DNA of 64,000 bases from Cornus controversa (lineage: Eukaryota > Streptophyta > Magnoliopsida > Cornales > Cornaceae): NCBI GenBank assembly GCA_026545225.1, contig CM048845.1, positions 83,169,033 through 83,233,032 on the forward strand, written 5' to 3'. Positions 48,370 through 60,394 of this stretch are shown here, one piece after another. The notes under the pieces were generated by a model. It worked only from the letters and a program-made list of their open reading frames with translations, was not told where the DNA came from and searched no databases. A program made the position numbers and the translations under genes. The stretch's first letter is position 1. The number at the start of each line of letters is the position of its first letter.

Positions 48370-51350
48370 ATTTACTGTAGAGTTAGTAGTCAAAAGCCCG
48401 TTTGGATTGCTTTTTAACCTTTAAAAAGCGCTTTTATTTATAAAAAAAAAAATTTGTGTTCGGATGTATTTGATAATTATTAAAAAAAAATTAATAATTA
48501 CTTGGTAGAGCTTTTCACATATGCTAAAATTTGAAGCTGTTCAAATCTTTTATATATTAGGTTATATTTCTCTTTGGATAATTTTCTTTTTTTTATTTTT
48601 TAAAGACAATCTTTCTCCTTTTATAAAGTTATTATTATCAAATATAGTAAAGCACAAAAAATTCAAGTGAGATACCATTTGTGCAAAATAATTCTTTATT
48701 ATTAAAAATGAGCTATGTTAGCACATGGTTTTGAAAAAATATGTGCATATAGCCATATACCCCTAACCACTTTTCTACGACATTTGACCAAAGTAAATAT
48801 ATTTTTCCAATTTATTCTTTTAACATGTCCCAAATGTCCCTCTTTCCATTAGACTAAATACCAAATTTGAACACTCTCTCACCTCTCTCTCTCTCATATT
48901 AGCACAAACAATTATGTTACTCTAATATGAAATCAACATGTATGGAATACATATATACAACATATATATACTACATATGTAAAACGTATACCAAAAACAT
49001 ACATATATAAACTACATATACTGCTGGTATATACAACGTATACCTAAAATAAAATAAAATAAAATAAAAACCTTTCTTTGAAATCTGTTGTATATTTTGC
49101 ATCAATGAAGTCATACAAATTACAAACTAGATGGATTTCCACTATGTAAAAGTTGATAGTTCATATTTCAATAGTGAAAAAGTTAATGTGCAAATTATTT
49201 TCAAAGACAAAATATATATATACACACATATGTATGTATAAAAAGGCATGAAAAATCTCCTTCGATCAATTCACAACTGGCCTGACAAGTGACTGTGAAA
49301 ATATAATCATCTCATTCGGCAACTCACCAAACATGAATTGATATATATATATATATATATACACACACTCTGCACCTATAGACGATGATCAAAATTCAAC
49401 AACAAATAAAGAATTTTAACCAATGTTTATCTTTAGAATAATAAATTATGAAGTCCAATAAATTCTCATTCTTTTCTGATTTTTTCAATTGATTGAGAAT
49501 CGTTGGTGTCAAATTAAACCCTTGTTTTTTTAATTTTTGAGGTTTTGATCACTAGCTAGGCATTCTTTTCTTTCAAATTTTTTCATTTTTGAAATGATGA
49601 CAAATAAAAATTTTGAAAGAATACACTATTCGTTCAAATCTTTTGATATGCTTTTGTTTCTCTCCATGATGCCAAATAAAAAATTAAAATTATTACCTCT
49701 CATTTTCTTTTCTTTTCTTCCAATTCCATCTTTCCAAACGATGGTTAAGGAGTGTCGTTGGAGGGACAGTGGTGCCCTACAAATTTACCAATAGTCCATA
49801 TCAAAATACTAATTCTTAGGGCAGAGAGCCCGCTCTCTCTCCCCTACCTCTATAATGAATTTATGACACCTTCATGAGATTTATGACACCTTTATGAGAT
49901 TGCTTTGCTACCTTACCTCTTTGGGTACAAGACAGATAAGTGAGAGAAAGGGATAGTCCAATGCTTAGCTCATTCTCTCTGCTCTTTATGGAATACATAA
50001 ACAAACAGACAAATCTTATTTTATTAAAAGAAAATGCCGGTGATGCCTTTATCCTAAAAATGAAAGTGTAAGTATGAAATTTTTCACGCATCCCCCTCTT
50101 TTATGAATTTATTATTTTCTTTAAAAACATTCACTTTTGAAAAAATATGCTTTGTACGTTAATAAATGTTTGAAAATGAATACTATACCCTCAATATTTG
50201 AAATCACAAAAGAGGGATATCAATCTTTATTTACAGACAAACATAGAATTTGAAAATGTTATAAATTTTTATAAGAAGTGAAAAACTGTGTAAGAATATA
50301 TTTGACGTCTTTTGATTAAGTTTTTCATGAATATAAAATACAAAAAAATGAAGAAGTTTTACTACGGTTCTAATGAAAGATTAAGTTGAAGAAAAAAATA
50401 GATAAGATTCACCAATTCTAACAACCATTTAGAGCGTACACTCATAATTTTATTTTATGAAAACATGGGAGCGCAAGAGGTGTTTTGTAGATAGCAAAAT
50501 AATTAGTTTAAAGAAAGAAAAAAATTAGAGAACGTAAAGGGAGGAATGTGCTTATTTAGGCAAAATGAAAAACAAACTCCATTGAATTATTTTGTATTTG
50601 CAAATAATTTTCTAATTTGTAACCCATTAGCCATATAAGATCTACAAATAACTTCTTCTTTTTTTCTTGTCATTTATCTTTTAGCTAGTGAATTACATAA
50701 TTGCCTTTATGAAATTGCAAAAAAAAAAAAATGTTCAAATTTATTTTGAGTAAAAAATTAGCCAAAATTAAGTTAAAGCTGGACATACTTATCAATTATT
50801 ATTATTATTTTTTCACCTTGGAGACCTAATGAAATTGTGAGTACGACCCAACATAGGAGGCTCTTGATCCTTCAAATTTTCAAGGACTACCATGGATGTC
50901 CCCGACACCACGTGATTGTGGTGCTCTTCATTTGACTGAACCTTTTTTTCAGAATGGGCAAGTTGTTAAATAGGAAAGATAACTCTTTTCGAGGCCCTAT
51001 TGATATCTTTAAACTCTCTAACGTTGTATGGTTAAAATGATGCAAAAAATGGATTCCTCTGCGCGCGCACACACATATATATGTGCTAGCTTAAAGTACG
51101 TGTGATGCACGTGGATAAAATATAAATTAAAATTTTATTATAACACCCAAAACATTCAAAACTATTATAACACATCCAAACACATTAATTAAAACACCAA
51201 AAACTATTTTCATTATCTAACCTTGGTAATATAAACTCACATGTTGAAAAAAAAAACTATAAGTTAACTATTATTCACATGGAATGAATCAAGTATAAAC
51301 TATAATGAATCAAAAAGAATAATTATAACCATTCTTAAATAATCTATTAA
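48370..51350. other. AT-rich intergenic, no gene recognised
   Basis: It starts with agcccgtttggattgctttt (about 48395), which looks like a DNA-transposon end, but I could not pair it. Short (TA)n and (TA)n(CA)n tracts lie at about 48955-49010 and 49342-49368. Open frames here are short and lack domains. Confidence 0.45.
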
Positions 51351-51367
51351 TATTCTTTTGAAAATTC

Positions 51368-52560
51368 TCAACACTTTATCCTTTTTATATTTCTGAGTTC
51401 TTCTTCAAATAAATAATTCTCAAATGAAACTTCTTTGATAGCTGTCACCACAAAACTTTTTTTGACTACTTCATTTTTACTATTGTCTATCTTGATCATA
51501 AAAAGAAATGATTTTTCTTTACAACTTGTCACTTTGCCGTAAAATTCATTCACCTCCTCGTCCTACAAAAAGAACAAATTTATTTTAGTAATATTGATAC
51601 ATTTCAAATGAATTGTTTTATCAATAAATTTTATATGCGAGGAAAAAATTATTACCTGACTTTTTAATTGTATTAGCTCATCTAGTGAACAATTTATTAA
51701 TGATTGAGAATCATCAAATAATTGTTAGATATGTATTATTTGTTATATCTTTGACTCGAAATTACATCATAAATTTGCATAAATGAGTATACTTCATTGA
51801 TACATAATAATAAAGAATGACATATTTGTCATATTGTAATTTTTTTTAAAAAAATAGAATATTTAAAGATATAATAATGAGCAATGCTACACGTCATGAA
51901 AATATTTCATGAACTTTTATCTTGAATGATGTGGCAATTAAATGGTGAATTAGTATTGGTGGGATTCCCCCCATACACGGAATGTCAATGATATTATCAC
52001 TTGCCACATCATTCATGAAGGCAATTCATGATAAAATTTCATGACGTTTAGCATTTCTCTATAATAATATCTTTGAAAGCATTTAGCGTCTTTTGTTTTG
52101 CAATTAGTACAACCGAGTTCACCATTTCATGCTTTAACTTTCTTCTTGCATTGCTCACGTGATTCAGATGCATTTTTAATCTCTATAATTCTTGCTTCAA
52201 AAAAGTAATGTGTTTTCTACAAGTTGAGTGACAAAATATATTTTTTTAACAGGAATTAATTATAATCATGTGATATAATAAAGAAAAATTAAATGAATAT
52301 ATAAAAAATAATAATAATTGAACACCTTGAATGCCATTACAAAATTTTCAATTATGTCTTCCGGTGGAAGTTTTTTAGCCTCTTCGAATAATTATTCGAA
52401 GAAGCTGAAAGAATTTCGTCGACATAAACGTAGATATAATCACTGTCCTTTTCTTCTTTTTCTTGCATCCATTATATCTTTCATTTTGTTATGTTTCTCC
52501 TTAAGAGTTAAATTTTCATAGTATTTTCTATTGTATAAACTCATTCGCTCTTGTCTATGA
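51368..52560 (-). pseudogene. Decayed or atypical coiled-coil gene, family unknown
   Basis: On the minus strand several coding-like exons follow one another. One starts with ATG at about 52572 (MATTHRQERMSLYNRKYYENL, Lys/Arg-rich to a TGA). Around 52210-52060 a Lys/Leu-rich coiled-coil frame (KMHLNHVSNARRKLKHEM) contains one stop. The piece at about 51720-51657 reads LFDDSQSLINCSLDELIQLKSQ and ends in a good donor (cag|gtaata). The last, after a perfect acceptor (tttttgtag, 51563-51571), reads DEEVNEFYGKVTSCKEK to a TGA at 51368. The last two join in phase. At least one stop lies in the middle, so it is probably a pseudogene. I could not name the family. Confidence 0.4.
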
Positions 52561-52579
52561 GTAGTAGCCATTGAAGTGT

Positions 52580-53220
52580 GACTAACTGATTCATATATGT
52601 ATATAATAATAATTTAATATGAAATTTAGAATATTATCATATTAAATGAACTAATTTAAAAATATTGAACTGTAACTTCATAACAATAAACAAAATATTG
52701 AGAACATTTAATTTATGTATGTAATAATAATTAATAATTATATATATAAATTAAGGTAAAATTTCTAAAGAACAGTGAAATGCAAAAGTGATCAACCTCA
52801 AGAGTTTTGCACACAAAAAAGATATATAGAAGTAAGACTACAAGGTAGGTAGAAGTAAGACTACAGAGTAGGTCAAAGAGATGCTCTTATACTACTATAT
52901 TTAGAAAAAATCATATATATACACAAGTTTGTGCTTGATTATCTAATAAAAATGACTGCAAGTTCTACAGTCGAGCATAAGAAAAAAAAAAGACACAAGT
53001 TGCTGGAACTAAAGCTCTTACATCATCATTCATGGAAAAAATTTCAATCACAAGTCTATATACATGTGAGTTATTATAGTAGCATATGTTTTACTATATT
53101 AGTCAAATACTGAGAAAAATAATACAAACTTTATGATATGAGTGTCATTGTCAGTAAAAAAATGTGGATGTTCCCTTTACAATATTTGTGTACAAGGTAA
53201 ATTACACACTCGAATGTATA
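52580..53220. other. AT-rich intergenic, nothing recognised
   Basis: Includes a short direct repeat of gtaggtagaagtaagactac type near 52830-52870. No gene. Confidence 0.5.
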
Positions 53221-53221
53221 A

Positions 53222-55560
53222 TTTGACAAAATTTACACTCACACTCTTTGTGGTTTGGTTTGTTCTAATTATACACAAATGTATAATTTGACAAAATTTA
53301 CCCTCAATTTAACCACAATGGAGATGTACTAATGAAAAAATGCCCATTTTTTTATTTTTTATAATGCATGTTTAAAATTTTATAATATTATTTATTCTAA
53401 TAAATAAGTATTCTTTTCTAATTCTATTTTTTCACTCTCTAACTTCATTCCTAACACAAACTCCAAAACCGTAATATTATTTAAATACATATCCTTTTTC
53501 TATTTTATTTATTCTCTCTCTAACTTCATTCCTAACATAAACTCCTAAAATATAATATTAATTAATAAAAAAACACTACTAATAGAAAAACTTCTAGAGA
53601 ACGGAATTGAAAAAATTGAACTAAATAATATTTAATGAACTCACTAATTTTATAATTTAGTTATTATTTATGTACTAAATTAAAATATATATCTAAGTAA
53701 ATTATTTTTATTAAAAAATTGGACTTTGAGATTCAAATGTTAATTTATATATATTTTTTAAAAATTAAATTTTACCCAATTGTTAACTAAACTTAAAAGA
53801 TATATTCTTAATTCTAAATAAAATTGTTTGCTTGTATTATTTAATGATTTCAAGTATATATTATTTATGTAAGACGAACTTTAAAACTATTAATATAATA
53901 AATATTTTAATTTCTAAAAGGATTTTACCCATCTTTATTGTTTTTCTGTGCAATTTTAATTTTTTTTTTAAAAGTTTGCGTCAAAGGATTATTTTCATAT
54001 GAATTTTATCTTAGATAATAATTCTATAAGTTTTACCGTCTAACTTTAATTTTATATTAGTAATTATTTCACCTTGAAAATAATAAAAGGTCAGAGATAT
54101 ATATATATACACACACACACACACTACTACTAAAAGTACAAAGAGGTTCAAAAGTTTCAGTAAATTTTTTATTTTTATAATGCATTCTTATTTTTTATTA
54201 TAATATATTTATTCTAATAAATACATAGAAACATAATCTTTCCATAAATCTTACACACCAAGTATTCTTTTCTAATTCTATTTATTATTTGCCTCACACG
54301 TTATCCCTAACAAAAACTCTTCCTATTTCAGAAAAAATAAAAATAATATTATAATTCATACTTTTATAACTTTTTTAATTTAATTTGGTAAAATTTACAC
54401 TCACACTCTTTGTGATTTGATTTGTTATAATTATACACGAATGTATAATTTGGCAAATTTACCCTCGGTCAACCACAATGGAGATGTACTAATGAAAAAA
54501 CGCCCATTTTTTATTTTTTTATAATGCATGCTTAAATTTCTATAATATTATTTATTCTAATAAATAAGTAGAAACATAATATTTTCTTAACTCTTAAATA
54601 AGTATTCTTTTCTAATTCTATTTCTTCACTCTCTAACTTCATTCCTAACACAAACTCCAAAACTGCAATATTATTTAAATAAGTATTCTTTTTCTAATTT
54701 TATTTCTTCTCTCTCTAATTTCATTCCTAACATAAACTCCTAAAATATAATATTAATTAATAAAAAAACACTACTAATAGAAAAACTTCTAGATAACGGA
54801 ATTGAAAAAATTGAACTAAATAATATTTAAAGAACTCACTAATTTTATAATTTAGTTATTATTTATGTACTAAATTAAAATATATATTTAAGTAAATTAT
54901 TTTTATTTAAAAATTGAACTTTGACATTCAAATGTTAATTTATATATATTTTTTTAAAAATTAAAATTTACCCAATTGTTTACTAAACTTAAAAGATATA
55001 TTCTTAATTCTAAATAAAATTGTTTGCTTGTATTATTTAAAGGTCTCAAGTATATATTATCTATGTAAGACGAATTTTAAAACTATTAATATAATAAATA
55101 TTTTAATTTCTAAAAGGATTTTACCCATCTTTATTGTTTTTCTGTGCAATTTTATTTTTTGAAAAAAAAAATTTGCGTCGAATGATTATTTTCATATGAA
55201 TTTTATCTTAGATAATAGTTCTATAAGTTTTACTGTATAACTTTAATTTTATATTAGAATATTATTTCACCATCAAAATAATAAAAGGTCAAAGATATAT
55301 ACACACACATTATTACTAAAAGTACAAAGAGGTTCAAAAGTTTCAGTAAATTTTTTATTTTTATAATGCATTCTTATTTTTTATTATAATATATTTATTC
55401 TAATAAATACATAGAAACATAATCTTTCCATAAATCTTACACACCAAGTATTCTTTTCTAATTCTATTTATTATTTGCCTCACATGTCATCCCTAACAAA
55501 AACTCTTCCTATTTCAGAAAAAATAAAAATAATATTATAATTCATATTTTTATAAATTTT
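53222..55560. repeat. 1.17-kb tandem duplication
   Basis: Copy A (about 53222-54388) and copy B (about 54389-55560) are direct repeats with a period of 1162-1186 bp. Shared anchors include atttacactcacactctttg (53231, 54393), caatggagatgtactaatga and taaaagtacaaagaggttc (54131, 55317). Inside each copy a shorter unit built on ttcattcctaacacaaactc recurs, and it continues in decayed form to about 56130. No coding capacity was found. Near the end of each copy, ctactaaaagtacaaagagg resembles Helitron-like 5' ends. Confidence 0.85.
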
Positions 55561-55935
55561 CTAATTGTATTTGTTCTTTCTCTTACACTTCATTCCTAAC
55601 ACAAAATCTTTCTATTTTTAAAATTTAAATAATTTGATTAGAAAAAATAATTTACAGAGTTTCAAATCATTTAATTGAATTAGAATTCTCTTTTTCCTTA
55701 AATGTCTAAAGAATTTCAAATTCATTTAGAGTGGCTTAATTAGGCTAGAATTCCAATTTAGTTCACACTTCATCCCTAACACAAATTCTTCCTATTTCAA
55801 AAAAAATAAAAATAAAAATAAAATTATAATTCTTATTTTTATTTTTATTTTTATTTTTATAACTTTTCTTATTCTATTTATTCTCTCCAACACTTCATCC
55901 CTAACACACCATCTTTTTATTTTTAAAATTCAAAA

Positions 55936-55966
<31 letters not shown>

Positions 55967-56150
55967 TTATAGTTCTTATATATTGATATTTTTTCTAATT
56001 CTATTTATTCTCTTACTAACTTCATTCCTAACACATACTCCTAAAATCTAATATTATTTAAATAAGTATTCTTTTTTCTAATTATATTTCTTCACTCTCT
56101 AACTTCATCCCTAACACAAACTCCTAAAATATAATATTATTTATTACACA
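55561..56150. repeat. Decayed continuation of the cttcatccctaacacaa repeat
   Basis: At least five further imperfect copies of a motif built on cttcatccctaacacaaa, spaced roughly 80-160 bp, with a (TA)n tract at about 55942-55967. Confidence 0.65.
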
Positions 56151-56421
56151 ACCATTATCAATTATGTATCTCTAAGTGCATTATGCATATATAATCCAAT
56201 CATGTTCTGTTAGAATTAATATTTCGAACTAGGCACAAAAAATCTACACCAAATGATTATATTATAGGGTGTGTATGTAGTTTGAAAAGACAAAAGAATA
56301 ATTAAGTTTGCCTATAATTAAAGCCATAAAATTTGGTGCAATAACATGGTAGTTATATAGGTATCAACTTCTAAAACAAAATGATCATTCACTAATTCCA
56401 AAAAGTATAAGGTCTAAAATA

Positions 56422-56591
56422 AAAATTATTATAAAACAAAAACTTCTAGCAGTTGCACCAAAAGTCAAAAAACAAAGGGCAAAGAGATGCATATTATATA
56501 TAAATGAAAATTATTATAAAACAAAAACTTCTAGCAGTTGTATCAAAAGTCAAAAAACAAAGGGCAAATAGATGCATATTACATATAACAT
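56422..56591. repeat. 85-bp tandem duplication
   Basis: Two nearly identical copies (from 56422 and from 56507) share aaacaaaaacttctagcag and caaaaaacaaagggcaaa. They sit in AT-rich DNA without a gene. Confidence 0.85.
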
Positions 56592-57224
56592 CGTTGTCTT
56601 GTCACAAATTCAAAATTCCAAAAACAGAGGGCAAAAAGCAAAAACACAAATTTAACTACTTTTGAAAAGAACAAAAAAAAACACATTATAAACTTATGTT
56701 TACAATTAAAAGAAATAAATCTAAAACCCTCTGCCTAATTAGAGTTGCTTCTTGCCTATGGACAACACTTGCCAAAAATATATAGATGTTGGAGATGGAA
56801 TTGACAAATGATAACAAACAAATACAGTTTGGCCAAAAATATATAGATGTTGGAACTTGTCTTTGCTGTACATAATGATGTTGATAATCTGTCAATCTTT
56901 TTGTCATATCATGTATTAATTTTTATGCATTATCTATTGTCTCTCGTGTTTTATGATACTGTAATTTAGTAATGTACCATGCACTTAAATTTTTGCTTCA
57001 GATTTGGCTTAGAATCGGTATTTTGAAGACGAAGCTTTTGTTGGTTACTTGAAATACTTTTAATATTGGCAGCCGCCAGAATACCTAAAATTTAGAATGT
57101 GAGATTTTTCTTTAGATTCATCATTATCTATATTGTTCTACTTATGTTTGGGTTAAGGTCTAGTAGCATTGTTATTCTTTTGCTGCTGACATCTTCAAAA
57201 GCTAATAGCAAATAAAAAATAGTG

Positions 57225-58008
57225 GGTGTTTATAGTTTTTTTAATTTAAAAATAAAAAAGGAAATGATTTTGCTTTTTTAAATTTAGAAATTAGAAATAA
57301 AAAGAAAGGGTTTTGCTTGGGAAAGGGTTTTGCTTGGGTAATTCTATTTTTTTAATTTCAAAATAAAAAAAGGAAAGTGTTTTGCTTGGATACTTTTATT
57401 TTTTTAATTTAAAAATAAAAAAATAGTGCATTGAAACTAAAAAACCCTTTGTACTTTTAATAGTAGTATAGATAGATTTATAAATTAGAAATAGAAAGAA
57501 AGGGTTTTGGTTGGGTAGCCGAGAGGAAGAGTGATTTTATATGTGTTAAAGGTTTTTTTAATTTTTTAAAAAAAAAGAAAATGATTTTGCTTTTTTAAAT
57601 TTAGAAATTAGAAATAAAAAGAAAGTTCTATTTTTTTTTAATTTCAAAATAAAAAAGGAAAGTGTTTTGCTTGGGTAATTATATTTTTTTAATTTAAAAA
57701 TAAAAAAATAGTGTACTGAAACTAAAAAATCATTTGTACTTTTAATAATAGTATAGATATAGATTTAGAAATTAGAAATAAAAAGAAAGAGTTTTGCTTG
57801 AGAAAGGGTTTGTTTGGGTAATTCTATTTTTTTAATTTAAAAATAAAAAAAAATAGTATATTGGAACTAAAAAACCCTCTTTGTAGTAGTATAGATTTAG
57901 AAATTAAAAATAAAAAGAAAGAGTTTTGTTTGGATAATTCTATTTTTTTAATTTCAAAATAAAAAAATAGTGTACTGAAACTAAAAAACATCTGTACTTT
58001 TAATATAT
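57225..58008 (-). repeat. Imperfect tandem array with Helitron-like 5' ends
   Basis: Four or more units share gaaagggttttgcttgggta, tttttttaatttaaaaataa and actgaaactaaaaaaccc, then ctttgtacttttaatagtag. On the minus strand the unit begins near TCTATACTACTATTAAAAGT, which resembles the 5' end of plant Helitrons (TC then a CTATTAAAAG-type block). Unit ends lie at about 57470, 57760, 57893 and 58008. The inverted relative taaaagtacaaagagg ends each copy of the 1.17-kb repeat (54131, 55317). The assignment to Helitrons is by resemblance only. Confidence 0.45.
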
Positions 58009-58009
58009 A

Positions 58010-58640
58010 TATATATATTGTCTAAGAGCAATTTAATTGACAACAAAAGACATATTAGTCAAAATATAGCATTATTATGTTATCTGAGATGCACATAACT
58101 TTTTATTCCTCCATTTTTCAACTAAACTAAACAATATGGAATAATGTGAAGAGTTTTACAAAAGCACATGGAATTATTAGGGGATTATTTATGAATATGA
58201 GAAATACTTCCGTTGAGAGTTGAAATTTTCATATGAGCATGTGAGTTATTTGTAGGGACCACCAAGGTCCATAAACTAGTTCATCTTCTCAATAGCGCCA
58301 AGTGAAGAAAAATGAATAAAAAAAATTCTCATTAGTATTATTTGTGTTCATCGTTGATTTAAACACTTGAAAGAAAAGAAACTCTATCTTTATCTATTAT
58401 TAAGTAACGTCATGTTTTGATTGACTTTTGAAAAATAATTTTGACTTTTTAAACTCAAAAGTTATTTTGGAGAGTGTTTGAATTGATAATGTAAAAAAAT
58501 TTTGAAGTCCAAAAAGAATGTTTAAAGGAAGCTGGTGAGTACCAACTTCCTCATTTAGCTTATACTCTTTTTTTCTTTTGCGTAAAACTAAAACAAACAC
58601 TTTGCCAAACAGAACCTCTTGGTGAGTGGAATCGTGCAAA
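58010..58640. other. Intergenic, nothing recognised
   Basis: AT-rich sequence. Open frames are short and without domains. Confidence 0.5.
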
Positions 58641-58648
58641 AAAATGAA

Positions 58649-58916
58649 GGGTAAAATACATTGACTTTTCCGCTCTAATTATACACCAGTGTTATGTTCG
58701 TAAAAAAGTTACACTCACTTCTCTCTTGTTCAAATATTGACTAAAATAGCCTCCAATTTATTAAAATGGCAAGGGATAACCATTTCCAAATAATAGATGC
58801 ATAATAGTCATTTCAAAGTGTTGAATGGAAGAGTGCAACTATTTTACAAACATAACACTCGTGTGTAATTAGACCAAACTTAAAAAGACATCAGTGTATT
58901 TTATCCAAAACTGAAT
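58649..58916. mobile_element. MULE-type MITE with 9-bp TSD
   Basis: The 268-bp element starts gggtaaaatacattgacttt and ends with a close reverse complement (..agtgtattttatcc). The arms extend inward through ctctaattatacaccagtgt and its partner at about 58852-58874. The flanks, aaaaatgaa (58640-58648) and aaaactgaa (58917-58925), match at eight of nine positions, as expected for an aged 9-bp target duplication. Confidence 0.78.
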
Positions 58917-58929
58917 CATCGTCAACTAT

Positions 58930-59810
58930 AGCATTACTCTAAGGTAAAAAAATGAGGGTTGAAATTAGCATGAGAAGATATAGGTGTGTGAGTTTCTTGG
59001 CAAGAAAAAAAATAAAATGTCATAAAAAGGAAAAAAAAAAAAAAGGACTCGAGAAGAAATAGATGCCCCAATCATTGCCATGTGTTACATCAGGTATATG
59101 ATCAAAAGGCCATTTGATTCCGCATATTTATATCGCCATGCGAAGAAATAATAGAAGGATTCAACCACAGCAGTTAATTGGGCCTAGTAGCAGGAGCAAA
59201 CTAGCAATAGCACGAGCTCTTCTTTTCATATGGAAGGTGAGTGGTTCTAGTCCCACAAGAAATAATGTGGTGTGTGTCTGTGTTGCTTATATCTCATAAC
59301 AAAGTCCAAGTTCTAGTGTAGACTTTATGCAATTCTAACCAGTAAATGGTTGCTATCAAAACAAAGGTTTGCAAACCTCATGCTAATCCTAAGCAATCCA
59401 ACTTAAGCTAATGTGCAATAAATTTAATAGATTCTAGCAATCACAATCAATAATGATAAGTTTTTTCAAAGATTCCAATCAATCCGATTTTTGAAAAAAC
59501 AAAATATAATGACTATACGAGTCCAATATTTTATAAAAATTCTTCCATTTTAGAATATCATGCTTTTGTTTTACAGACAACTAGAAAAAGAAAAAAGAAA
59601 AAAAGAATTCTTTTTTTCTCTTATTGTTTGGATAAGCTTCCCTTATAAATAATTTCAATACATGTTACTCAAGATCTCAAAGCATGATGTTTTTCGCTGC
59701 TTTCAAGAGGAATGTCAATGTGGCAACCAGTTCAAGATATTACTCCTTGTACTTTCTCATTTCTGGGGTAGGTCTTCCATGTTGTTATATGTTTGTACAT
59801 TCTCATTATG
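58930..59810. other. Intergenic, nothing recognised
   Basis: No gene. A direct repeat of a ttgtac.ttctcatt..ggggtaggtct block occurs at about 59746 and 59790. Confidence 0.45.
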
Positions 59811-59814
59811 GAGT

Positions 59815-60268
59815 AGGTCTATGAGATCGGATCGGATTAGACATAATTCTAATTCGATTCACAGTTTACGGATTGATGAATATGTAATCCGATCCGATCC
59901 GCAAAAAATACTTAATCCGATCCGATCTATGAAATAACGGATTAGATTGAGTTTAATCTAAACAACTCAATATAATTATTTTTTAACTAGGATCCAATAA
60001 CAATTTTTTAGCCTAAAAGATGTAAGATATTATAATATTATTATTAAAAGTTATAAGATATTATTTTATATATATTTATAAATATTGTAAATTCTAACGG
60101 ATGGCCACGGATCAAATCGGATTTCTAACTCCCCAATCCGTAATCCGATCCATGGTCTATAGATTTTTATTTTCTAAATTCACAACTGATCCATTAGTTA
60201 TCCGATCCGCACGGATCAAATTGAATTGGATCAAATTAACGAATTGACAAATTTTTTGTGCACCCCTA
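59815..60268. mobile_element. Possible hAT-like MITE remnant rich in gatccgat
   Basis: The interior is dominated by ggatcgga/tccgatccg repeats, as in simple-sequence-rich hAT MITEs. The right end, tttttgtgcacccctag, matches the ends of the elements at 38164 and 38758. A matching left end and target duplication could not be found, so the left border is a guess. Confidence 0.4.
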
Positions 60269-60394
60269 GTTTTTATGTTGTAGTCACAGTTTCCTTCTAT
60301 TGTTTATTTTGTATTAGATATTATTTTGTGTACATCTACCATCTCTAGATCTCTTGAGGTCATATTTTTTACTTGTGTCAGCCATATAGCACTT

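Noticed and set aside
48393-48720. agcccgtttggattg motif resembling a DNA-transposon end
   Set aside because: A similar motif occurs at about 11706, but no inverted partner or target duplication was found for either.
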